Assembly: GCA_044232905.1 (NCBI GenBank)
Contig: JBIIKZ010000071.1
Location: 1-11,010 of the forward strand
Reading direction: 5' to 3'
Length of the DNA: 11,010 nucleotides
Source: CANHVK01 sp044232905
GTDB lineage: Bacteria; Bacteroidota; Bacteroidia; Flavobacteriales_D; Crocinitomicaceae
Part shown: one piece after another, positions 1-6,407 of the stretch
Layout of the letters: each line of letters starts with the position of its first letter
Numbering within the stretch: position 1 is the first letter of the stretch
Translations under genes and position numbers: made by a program
The notes under the pieces: model-generated
The model's database searches: none
What the model was told of the DNA's origin: nothing
The model's input: only the letters and a program-made list of their open reading frames with translations

Positions 1-851
1 ATAATTTCTCCTACGAAATAATTTTTATTGATGATGGAAGTAAGGATAAATCTTGGCAGATTGTAGAGCAATTAAAATCTACTGATCCAAATGTCCGAGG
101 AATCAAATTTCAACGAAACTATGGAAAATCAGCAGCCTTACAAAAGGGGTTTGAAGCTGCAAATGGAAAAGTAGTTATAACAATGGATGCAGACTTACAA
201 GATAGTCCAAATGAAATTCCAGAATTATTCAGAATGATTACGGAAGAGGATTATGATGTAGTTTCAGGCTGGAAAAAAAGAAGGCATGATCCAATTTCTA
301 AAACATTACCAACAAAACTTTATAATTGGGCAGCAAGAAAATTAACAGGTATTTATTTACATGATTTTAATTGTGGGCTTAAAGCATATAAATACGAAGT
401 AGTTAAAAGTATTGAGGTTTATGGAGATATGCATCGTTATATTCCTCCATTAGCGAAATTTGCCGGATTTAATAAAATTGGTGAAAAAATTGTGGATCAT
501 CAAGCAAGAAAGTATGGCGTTACAAAATTTGGATTAAATCGATTTGTTAACGGTCCTTTAGATTTACTTTCCGTAGTTTTTATGGGCCGTTTTGGTAAAA
601 AACCAATGCATTTATTTGGTGCAATTGGAATGGTTTTATTCATTATTGGTTTTGCCTTTTCGTTTTATATGATATTTGACAAACTTTTTTGGCATACAAC
701 AGCAAAACATTTAGTCGATAGAACTGAATTCTTTTTGACTTTAGTATGTATGATACTTGGAGTGCAATTTTTTTTAGCAGGTTTTTTAGCGGAATTAGTA
801 GGGAGAAATTCTTCTACACGAAATGTTTATTTGATTGAAAAAGAAGTGTAA
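1..851 (+). CDS. Family 2 glycosyltransferase, polyprenyl-phosphate sugar transferase type (5' end missing)
   Basis: The reading frame is open from the left edge (first full codon at 3), so the gene starts upstream; the ATG at 183 is an internal Met. Numbering from codon 3, the visible 282 residues hold the GT-A signatures IFIDDGSKD (about 8-16) and DADLQD (62-67), which bind the nucleotide-sugar and metal. Next come a DFNCGLKAY stretch (about 121-129) and an ARKYGVTKFG segment, both typical of the DPM1/GtrB/ArnC-like group. Two hydrophobic segments near 203-224 and 242-268 would anchor the C-terminus in the inner membrane. From the family, it probably moves a sugar from a nucleotide donor to undecaprenyl phosphate on the cytoplasmic side; the sugar cannot be told. 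About 25-35 N-terminal residues seem to be missing. The next gene starts on the base after its stop, suggesting an operon. Confidence 0.9.
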   Translation, partial: NFSYEIIFIDDGSKDKSWQIVEQLKSTDPNVRGIKFQRNYGKSAALQKGFEAANGKVVITMDADLQDSPNEIPELFRMITEEDYDVVSGWKKRRHDPISKTLPTKLYNWAARKLTGIYLHDFNCGLKAYKYEVVKSIEVYGDMHRYIPPLAKFAGFNKIGEKIVDHQARKYGVTKFGLNRFVNGPLDLLSVVFMGRFGKKPMHLFGAIGMVLFIIGFAFSFYMIFDKLFWHTTAKHLVDRTEFFLTLVCMILGVQFFLAGFLAELVGRNSSTRNVYLIEKEV

Positions 852-1394
852 ATGTGGTTGCAAGAAATTGATTCAAATTGGACGCTTTTTTTAGACCGTG
901 ACGGAGTAATTAATGAACGTAATTTTGATGGGTACATTACAAAAACCGATTCATTTAAATTTACCCCTCATTTTTTAGAAATAATTCCTTGGTTAACTAA
1001 AGTTTTTGGGAGAATCCTTGTTGTGACAAACCAACAAGGAGTAGGGAAAGGAGAAATGAGTAAAAGCTCGCTTGATCAAATTCATTTTTATATGACGCGA
1101 AAAATTGAAGAACATGGAGGCAAAATTGATCGTGTTTTTTCTGCAACAAATTTAAAGCAGGCAATAAACAACAGAAGGAAACCGTTACCAGCTATGGGAC
1201 TAGAAGCAAAAACATTATTCCCATCCATCGATTTTCAAAAATCAGTTATGATAGGAGATACTAATTCAGATATCCTTTTCGGTAAAAATCTTGGAATGCG
1301 AACAATTTTATTAAAAAGTAAAGAAAAAATAACCGTAAATGCTGATTTAGAGATTCTAAATTTCATTGAATTAAAATCCATGTTTGAATCATGA
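852..1394 (+). CDS. HAD-superfamily phosphatase, GmhB/HisB-N (HAD-IIIA) type
   Basis: This 180-residue soluble protein has the full set of HAD motifs. DRDGVIN at 15-21 supplies the nucleophile Asp15 and the acid/base Asp17. TNQQGVGKG (59-67) is motif II, RRKP (108-111) carries the motif III lysine, and GDTNSD (135-140) is the Mg-binding motif IV. Length and motif spacing match D-glycero-D-manno-heptose-1,7-bisphosphate phosphatase (GmhB) and the histidinol-phosphatase domain of HisB. The usual zinc loop just before RRKP, which in GmhB carries a Cys-X-His and two further Cys, is absent: residues 96-109 contain no Cys or His. Substrate is therefore uncertain; a sugar phosphate is plausible because a glycosyltransferase lies directly upstream. 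The ATG follows that gene's TAA with no gap, and the stop overlaps the next start (ATGA). Confidence 0.87.
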   Translation: MWLQEIDSNWTLFLDRDGVINERNFDGYITKTDSFKFTPHFLEIIPWLTKVFGRILVVTNQQGVGKGEMSKSSLDQIHFYMTRKIEEHGGKIDRVFSATNLKQAINNRRKPLPAMGLEAKTLFPSIDFQKSVMIGDTNSDILFGKNLGMRTILLKSKEKITVNADLEILNFIELKSMFES

Positions 1395-2188
1395 AAAATG
1401 TATTACTACTCATTTTAATTTCTTTCACTAATTTCTTTCATGCACAAAATATTATCGATGATAAGGGAAGAAAACAAGGGAATTGGGTGAAAAATATTCC
1501 ACAATCAAATGCGATAGATTATACGGGACAATTTAAAGATGATAAACCAGTTGGAACCTTTATTTATTATTTTCCTTCAGGTAAGAAAAAAGCTGAAATT
1601 AATTATCGTTCAAACAACACTTCCTATACAATTATGTTTCATGATAATGAAGTTATTTTAGCTGAAGGAAAATTTGTAAACCAGCAAAAAGATAGCAAGT
1701 GGAACATGTATGCTAAATCGGGAAGATTAAGTATTGTTGAAAATTATACGCTTGGTCAATTAGTTGGTGAGAGATTGGTGTATTATCCATTAGGTAATTC
1801 TGAAACAAAAAAACCACAATTAACACAAAAGCAAGCTTATAAAAACGGAAAAATGCATGGTGTACAAATCGATTATTTTGAAAATGGTAAGGTTTGGAGA
1901 GAATGTAATTATGTGAATGGGGTTAAAAACGGGGAAGAAATCACGTATAGTCCTTATGGAACTATCGAATTAAAAGATTATTTTTTTAATGGTGTTAAAA
2001 ACGGCTGGTGTCTTGCTTATGATAGTTTAGGTACGCAAGTAGTCGGTAAAGTTTATTATAAGCTGGGAGAGCGTTTAGATAGTTTAGCAACCGTAAAATA
2101 CCTCTCGAAAGTTAAATTAGTGGAACAAAAGAAAAACGAACGTAAATCACAAGTAGATAAGGTAAGTCCTAACCAAAAAAAGAAATGA
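1391..2188 (+). CDS. Secreted MORN-repeat (YwqK-like) protein
   Basis: This 265-residue protein opens with a signal peptide: Lys at 2, a hydrophobic core at 4-17, and probable cleavage in HAQ near residue 18. Residues 26-223 are built from about eight MORN_2-type units of 24 residues. Several begin at NG followed by a short basic or polar stretch and G, as in NGKMHG (152) and NGVKNG (176, 200), and each contains an aromatic Y-x-x-x-G turn. A Lys-rich tail ends the protein (238-265). Such proteins are common in Bacteroidota and are often labelled 'toxin-antitoxin YwqK component', but nothing here suggests a toxin pair. An envelope or periplasmic scaffold role is inference only; no specific function is known to me. 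The ATG overlaps the phosphatase stop, and its own stop overlaps the lipoprotein start, so translation is likely coupled. Confidence 0.82.
   Translation: MKNVLLLILISFTNFFHAQNIIDDKGRKQGNWVKNIPQSNAIDYTGQFKDDKPVGTFIYYFPSGKKKAEINYRSNNTSYTIMFHDNEVILAEGKFVNQQKDSKWNMYAKSGRLSIVENYTLGQLVGERLVYYPLGNSETKKPQLTQKQAYKNGKMHGVQIDYFENGKVWRECNYVNGVKNGEEITYSPYGTIELKDYFFNGVKNGWCLAYDSLGTQVVGKVYYKLGERLDSLATVKYLSKVKLVEQKKNERKSQVDKVSPNQKKK
1466..2059 (+). repeat. Tandem 24-residue MORN_2-type protein repeats
   Basis: About eight degenerate units are encoded here, starting near residues 26, 50, 74, 97, 121, 152, 176 and 200 of the host protein. The last three are the clearest and lie exactly 24 residues apart. The fifth unit carries an insertion of about seven residues (around 136-145, SETKKPQLTQ). 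The DNA itself is not closely repeated, so this is an old protein-level repeat. Confidence 0.7.
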
Positions 2189-2871
2189 GATTAGTATTTT
2201 TTTGTATTTGCATAAACATTTTAATTATTTCATGTAAGAAAAATGTAGACATACCAGTTAAAGAAGATTTTACTTCCGATTTTGGGTATTTTGGTTTAAA
2301 AAAAGGGAAGTTTATTGAGTACGATGTAATACATATTGTGCATGATGATGAAGTTGATATTCACGATACTACTTCTTTTCGCTTAAAAACAATTATTGGA
2401 GATACTGTTACAGATAATCAAGGTCGAAAAGCTTCAAAATACATTAGATTACTTTGGAATGATATTAAAGATGTTTGGGAAATAAAAGATGTATGGACTG
2501 CAATCATCAATGGTAAAAATGCGGAATTAACGGATGAAAATCAACGATTAATTAAGCTTACATTTCCAATTAAAGAAAATGTTTATTGGAATCCTTCTAT
2601 CTTTTCCTCTTTATCGAATGAAAATTACATGTACAGAAATATACATGCCTCTTTAAAAGGAAAGGATTATTCCTTTGACTCAACCGTTACAGTTTTACAA
2701 AATAACTATTTCACCTTGGTAGATTATAAATACCAAACAGAGACATATGCTAAGAATGTAGGTCTAATTTCAAAATATTTTAAAAATTTACGTATTAAAA
2801 ATTTTGATACACTACAAGTAAAAAAAGGGGAAGAGTGGTTCTATACCATGATTAAATTTGGGGAGGAATAG
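2185..2871 (+). CDS. Hypothetical lipoprotein
   Basis: The 228-residue product has a short type II signal peptide: Arg2, a hydrophobic stretch at 3-16, and a lipobox ending IISC with the lipidated Cys at 17. Two Lys follow the Cys. The mature part is polar and rich in Asp, Lys and Tyr, with alternating hydrophobic residues suggestive of beta strands, and no further membrane segment. I recognise no catalytic motif and cannot name the family. The ATG overlaps the MORN-protein stop (ATGA), making it the last gene of the four-gene run; a promoter for secDF lies shortly downstream. Membrane attachment is fairly secure, whereas which membrane and what role are unknown. The gene shows no frameshift or composition change. 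Confidence 0.75.
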   Translation: MRLVFFCICINILIISCKKNVDIPVKEDFTSDFGYFGLKKGKFIEYDVIHIVHDDEVDIHDTTSFRLKTIIGDTVTDNQGRKASKYIRLLWNDIKDVWEIKDVWTAIINGKNAELTDENQRLIKLTFPIKENVYWNPSIFSSLSNENYMYRNIHASLKGKDYSFDSTVTVLQNNYFTLVDYKYQTETYAKNVGLISKYFKNLRIKNFDTLQVKKGEEWFYTMIKFGEE

Positions 2872-2910
2872 TTTATACTAGAATTATCCGCAACCTTTTT
2901 TTAAACATTC

Positions 2911-2932
2911 ATTGACATTGATAAATGTAAAT
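2911..2932. promoter_or_regulatory. Possible operator: dyad between the -33 and -7 elements of the secDF promoter
   Basis: Arms ATTGACATT (2911-2919) and AATGTAAAT (2924-2932) are reverse complements at 8 of 9 positions, separated by GATA. The dyad covers the -33 TTG and fills most of the promoter spacer, where a bound repressor would block polymerase. The region is very AT-rich, so chance is a real alternative. Confidence 0.3.
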
Positions 2933-2942
2933 TCTATATTTG
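2912..2942 (+). promoter_or_regulatory. Bacteroidota-type promoter of secDF
   Basis: A -33 element TTG (2912-2914) is separated by 20 bp from a perfect -7 element TATATTTG (2935-2942), matching the TTG / TAnnTTTG consensus of the Bacteroidota housekeeping sigma factor. Transcription would start near 2948-2950, giving a leader of about 27 nt to the ATG at 2976. This promoter also rules out a TTG start at 2940, which would lie inside the -7 box. Confidence 0.78.
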
Positions 2943-2975
2943 CCCCAAATATTTATTTATAACGAATTTACGAAT

Positions 2976-5966
2976 ATGCGTAACAAAGGATTTTTTTGGT
3001 TTTTGACAATCGTTTTGTCTGCCGTTTGTGTTTATCAATTATCATTTACTTGGGTTTCCAGTTCTGTGGAGGAAAAAGCAGAAAAAGAAGCTGTAATTCG
3101 AGTTTCAGAATTAGAGAATGAAGCTAAAAAGAATAATGGTGAAGCAGTTTTGCCAAATGGTACAACAATTAATTTTTCAAATCCTGAAAGTTATGAATTA
3201 GCAAAAGCTGCATACATCAACCTTATTCTTAAAGAAAAAGCAGATGATAAAGTTTATCCTGTGCTAGGTTCTAATTTCCAAGAGGTGAAAAATAAATCTT
3301 TGGCGTTCGGACTTGACTTAGTAGGAGGGATGAGTGTTACTTTAGAAGTTTCTGTTCCGGAGTTAGTAAAAAGCTTAGCGCGTAACCCACGTGATTTAAG
3401 ATTTAAAAAACCGTATGATTCAGCACTTCGTATTCACTTATCGAAAGGTGGTGACTTCATCTCTTTATTTGCTTCAGAATTTAAAAAATTTAATGGAAGC
3501 GAAGCTTTGATAGTTCGTGAATTGGCGATTACTGAAATTGAAGAATTAAACAAAAACACTTCGAATTCAGATGTTATTTCTTATTTGAAAAACAAAATCA
3601 CTTCTTCTATTGATGGTGTCGAGCAGATAATGACAAAACGAATTAATCAATTCGGTGTAGCTCAACCTAATATTACTAAAGATTCTAGAACAAATCGTAT
3701 TTATATTGAACTTCCTGGGGTACAAGATGAAACTACAGTAGCTAAGAAACTTCAATCTACGGCGAACTTACAGTTTTACGAAACGTATGAAAAAAATCAA
3801 ATTCAACCTTTCTTATCCCAAGCAAATATTCTTTCAACACAACAAGAGTTAGTTGTTGAAGCGGTAGATTCGACTCTTCAAGATTCTACAGCACTAGCTA
3901 AAAAAGATTCGGTTAAGAAAACAACTGCTAAACCCTTAACTTTTGGTTCGAAAGAAAACAGTTTAGAAACTTATTTAAATGGGGGTGATGGTCCGGTAAT
4001 AGGAACTTGTAAGGTAGAGGATAAGGAAAAAGTAGATAAAATTTTACGTAGAAACGACATTAAAGCTGTTTTCCCAATCGATATGGCGTTTATGTGGTCT
4101 TCTAAGCCTGAAAAATACGGTAACACGAAAGAAGAAAAATACGTTTTACATGCAGTTAAAATTCCAGAAGGTGGTAAAGCACTCGTAGGAGGTAAAGATG
4201 TAAGTAATGCTAATAAAGGATTAGACCAAGCCTCTGGTGCAGTTACTGTTGACTTAAAAATGACAGTTGAAGGTGGAGAGAAATGGGCGCAAATGACACA
4301 AAATAATGTTGGTCGTTGTGTTGCAATTACAATGGACTCAGTAGTGTATTCTGCACCAAGAGTAAATGAAGCTATTACACAAGGAAATACACAAATTTCG
4401 GGTAGTTTTTCTATTCAAGATGCAGAGGATTTAGCTGGCTTGTTAAATGGTGGTGCATTACCAACTCCTTGTGTGATTAAAGAATTAACGAAAGTTGGTC
4501 CATCTATTGGATCTGAGAATTCGCAAGCAGGTTTAATTTCTTTTGCTTTTGCATTTTTAGCTGTATTAATCTACATGTGGATGTACTACGGTAAAGGTGG
4601 AATGGTTGCAAATATTGCATTAGCAGTAAACGTTGTGTTTATCTTGGGGTGCCTTGCTTCTTTTGGTGCTGTTTTAACCTTAGCTGGTATTGCGGGTATC
4701 GTTTTAACAATAGGAACTGCCGTCGATGCAAATATCTTGATATTTGAACGTATACGAGAAGAAATAAAGGCTGGTGTAGGTAATACAGAAGCTATTAACA
4801 TCGGTTTCAAAAAAGCATTGCCATCCATTATTGATGCTAACGTAACTCACTTATTAGTTGGTATCATTTTGAAAGTTTTCGGTAAAGGAGAAATGGAGTC
4901 TTTTGCAACAACATTAATTATTGGTATTTTCACTTCATTATTTACGGCAATCGTTATTTCAAGATTGGTTATTACTTATATGTTAGAAAAAGGAAAATCT
5001 ATTTCTTTCAGTACAAATTTCTTGAAAAATGCATTTCAAAACTTCAATATTGATTGGGTTGGTAAAAGAAAATACTATTACATATTTTCCATAACAGTTA
5101 CTCTATTAGGTGTATTCTCTTTATTTAGTAGAGGTTTAAAACAAAGTGTTGAGTTTACAGGAGGTAGAACATATTCTGTGAAGTTTGAGCAGCGCGCTGA
5201 TATCGAATTAATCCGAAAAAATCTTGAGAAAGTTTTTGTGGAGAATGGAGAAGTATCATCGATTGACTTAAAAACTAAATCAAGTGAGTATTATGTAGAG
5301 ATTAACACTAATTACAAATTAACCAATGATAACGCAAATAAAGAGGTAACAAGTAAATTAGTAGAAGGTTTAAACGCTTGCAAGGAAAAGCTTGGTAAAT
5401 TTGAAATTAAAGAGCAGCGAAGTGTATCCGCATCAATTTCCAATGAATTATGGACTTCTTCTGCTATTGCTATCTTGATTTCATTAATTGTAATTTTCGC
5501 TTATATACGTTTACGTTTCGAAAATTGGCAGTATTCATTAGGTGCAATAATTGGTCTTGCACATGATGCATTTTTTGTAGTATCTATTTTCTCTTTATTA
5601 CATGGTTATTTACCATTTAGTTTAGATGTGAATCAAGCATTTATTGCAGCAATTTTAACAGTAATGAGTTACTCTATGAATGACACGGTAATTGTATTTG
5701 ACCGTATTCGTGAGAATTTAAGAGCGAAAAAAGAAGGTGAAAACAGAGAAGACATAATCAATAAATCATTAAATACTACCTTAAGTAGAACATTCAATAC
5801 ATCAATGATTTTATTCTTAGTAATCTTAATCATGTTTATTTTTGGTGGACCTGCAATTAAAGGATTCTTGTTTGCAATGTTGATTGGAGTAGTTATTGGA
5901 ACATACTCTTCTATATGTATTGCTACCCCATTATTGATTGACTTAAATAAAAAAGCTAAAAAATAA
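2976..5966 (+). CDS. secDF: Protein translocase subunit SecDF (fused SecD and SecF)
   Basis: This 996-residue inner-membrane protein uses proton flow to pull exported proteins out of the SecYEG channel on the periplasmic side. SecD comes first: TM1 near 6-24, the FGLDLVGGM motif (111-119), a large periplasmic region, then five TM helices with GTAVDANILIFERIREE, whose Asp584 matches the proton-path Asp519 of E. coli SecD. SecF follows from about 690, with VEFTGGRTY (about 727-735), a second periplasmic domain, MNDTVIVFDRIREN (901-914) and SRTFNTS, whose Arg938 matches the essential TM10 Arg. The fused form and about 1000-residue length are usual in Bacteroidota. A Ser/Thr/Lys-rich insert (about 288-335) lies in the SecD head region. 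The ATG at 2976 is chosen because an in-frame TTG at 2940 falls within the promoter. No YajC or Sec partner gene is in the window. Confidence 0.96.
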   Translation: MRNKGFFWFLTIVLSAVCVYQLSFTWVSSSVEEKAEKEAVIRVSELENEAKKNNGEAVLPNGTTINFSNPESYELAKAAYINLILKEKADDKVYPVLGSNFQEVKNKSLAFGLDLVGGMSVTLEVSVPELVKSLARNPRDLRFKKPYDSALRIHLSKGGDFISLFASEFKKFNGSEALIVRELAITEIEELNKNTSNSDVISYLKNKITSSIDGVEQIMTKRINQFGVAQPNITKDSRTNRIYIELPGVQDETTVAKKLQSTANLQFYETYEKNQIQPFLSQANILSTQQELVVEAVDSTLQDSTALAKKDSVKKTTAKPLTFGSKENSLETYLNGGDGPVIGTCKVEDKEKVDKILRRNDIKAVFPIDMAFMWSSKPEKYGNTKEEKYVLHAVKIPEGGKALVGGKDVSNANKGLDQASGAVTVDLKMTVEGGEKWAQMTQNNVGRCVAITMDSVVYSAPRVNEAITQGNTQISGSFSIQDAEDLAGLLNGGALPTPCVIKELTKVGPSIGSENSQAGLISFAFAFLAVLIYMWMYYGKGGMVANIALAVNVVFILGCLASFGAVLTLAGIAGIVLTIGTAVDANILIFERIREEIKAGVGNTEAINIGFKKALPSIIDANVTHLLVGIILKVFGKGEMESFATTLIIGIFTSLFTAIVISRLVITYMLEKGKSISFSTNFLKNAFQNFNIDWVGKRKYYYIFSITVTLLGVFSLFSRGLKQSVEFTGGRTYSVKFEQRADIELIRKNLEKVFVENGEVSSIDLKTKSSEYYVEINTNYKLTNDNANKEVTSKLVEGLNACKEKLGKFEIKEQRSVSASISNELWTSSAIAILISLIVIFAYIRLRFENWQYSLGAIIGLAHDAFFVVSIFSLLHGYLPFSLDVNQAFIAAILTVMSYSMNDTVIVFDRIRENLRAKKEGENREDIINKSLNTTLSRTFNTSMILFLVILIMFIFGGPAIKGFLFAMLIGVVIGTYSSICIATPLLIDLNKKAKK

Positions 5967-5978
5967 TTAATTTAAATA

Positions 5979-6008
5979 TTGGAGTTCATTTATTTTTTTG
6001 TAAGTTTG
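5979..6008 (+). promoter_or_regulatory. Bacteroidota-type promoter of rpmE2
   Basis: TTG (5979-5981), a 19-bp spacer, then TAAGTTTG (6001-6008) fit the TTG / TAnnTTTG consensus. The predicted start of transcription near 6014-6016 leaves about 30 nt before the ATG at 6045. The promoter sits just after the secDF stop (5966), with no clear terminator between, so some read-through from secDF is possible. Confidence 0.78.
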
Positions 6009-6016
6009 CACTCCAA
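5979..6016. promoter_or_regulatory. Inverted repeat flanking the rpmE2 promoter
   Basis: Arms TTGGAGTTCA (5979-5988) and TGCACTCCAA (6007-6016) are reverse complements at 9 of 10 positions, including an unbroken outer 7 bp, with an 18-bp spacer. The left arm overlaps the -33 TTG and the right arm the likely transcription start. This could be a paired operator half-site arrangement or chance. No known regulator motif is recognised. Confidence 0.35.
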
Positions 6017-6044
6017 ATATGAATAGAATTAAATAAAATAATAT

Positions 6045-6299
6045 ATGAAAGCAGGAATTCACCCAGAAGATTATAGATTGGTAGTATTTAAAGATATGAC
6101 AAATGAATATGCATTTTTATGTCACTCCTCTGCTTCTTCTAACGAGAAAGTTAAATGGGAAGATGGTAATGAATACCCATTAGTAAAACTAGATATCTCC
6201 CACAAATCACATCCATTCTTTACAGGCGTTGTTAAATTTGTGGATACGGCTGGTCGTATTGATAAATTCAAATCAAGATACGGAAGACATACCAAATAA
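6045..6299 (+). CDS. rpmE2: 50S ribosomal protein L31, type B
   Basis: The 84-residue product matches the type B form of L31 along its whole length: the opening KAGIHPEDYRLVVFKDM, then WEDGNEYPLVKLDIS, SHPFFTG and KFVDTAGRIDKFKSRYG. L31 sits at the bridge between the two ribosomal subunits. The zinc-binding CxxC motif of type A L31 is absent; the single Cys is residue 26. This is therefore the zinc-independent form, which in many Bacteroidota is the only copy (family knowledge; not testable here). It has its own promoter and a strong terminator, so it is probably a single-gene transcript. The ATG at 6045 starts the conserved N-terminus, so the start is secure. Confidence 0.96.
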   Translation: MKAGIHPEDYRLVVFKDMTNEYAFLCHSSASSNEKVKWEDGNEYPLVKLDISHKSHPFFTGVVKFVDTAGRIDKFKSRYGRHTK

Positions 6300-6317
6300 T
6301 CTATTAATATTGTTAAT

Positions 6318-6347
6318 AAAAAAGCCCTCATTGAGGGCTTTTTTTTT
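6318..6347 (+). terminator. Intrinsic terminator after rpmE2
   Basis: A 6-bp GC-rich stem, GCCCTC (6324-6329) with GAGGGC (6333-6338) and loop ATT, is extended by six A-T pairs and followed by nine T residues (6339-6347). It starts 18 nt past the rpmE2 stop. It isolates rpmE2 from the WG-repeat gene downstream. Confidence 0.93.
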
Positions 6348-6407
6348 GTATTATTGTATCCAAAAATTACAAGTATGTTCTTTATTAGAATATACTTTTT
6401 TCATTCT

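Noticed and set aside
1391..2871. Toxin-antitoxin pair (YwqK-like protein plus small downstream protein)
   Set aside because: The YwqK 'antitoxin' label comes from annotation of MORN_2 proteins; here both products have export signals, and neither resembles a toxin.
2872..2911. Terminator after the lipoprotein gene (GTTTA 2872-2876 with TAAAC 2902-2906 and a T run)
   Set aside because: A five-pair AT-rich stem with a 25-nt loop, and the T run lies inside the loop, not after the stem.
2940..2975. N-terminal extension of SecDF from a TTG start at 2940
   Set aside because: The TTG overlaps the last bases of the -7 element TATATTTG and lies upstream of the predicted transcription start; the ATG at 2976 gives a normal SecD N-terminus (MRNKGFFWF).
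4586..4828. Antisense reading frame inside secDF
   Set aside because: It lies opposite highly conserved SecD membrane helices and has no recognisable protein features; a shadow of the real gene.
6354..6381. Promoter for the WG-repeat gene (TTG at 6354, TATGTTCT at 6374)
   Set aside because: The spacer would be 17 bp and the -7 match is partial (TAnnTT only); not strong enough to annotate, though a promoter must lie between 6348 and 6407 or expression relies on read-through.
6354..6407. Longer WG-repeat protein from TTG 6354 or ATG 6375
   Set aside because: The TTG is 7 nt after the terminator T tract, leaving no room for a promoter; the ATG at 6408 gives a clean signal peptide. The ATG at 6375 cannot be fully excluded.
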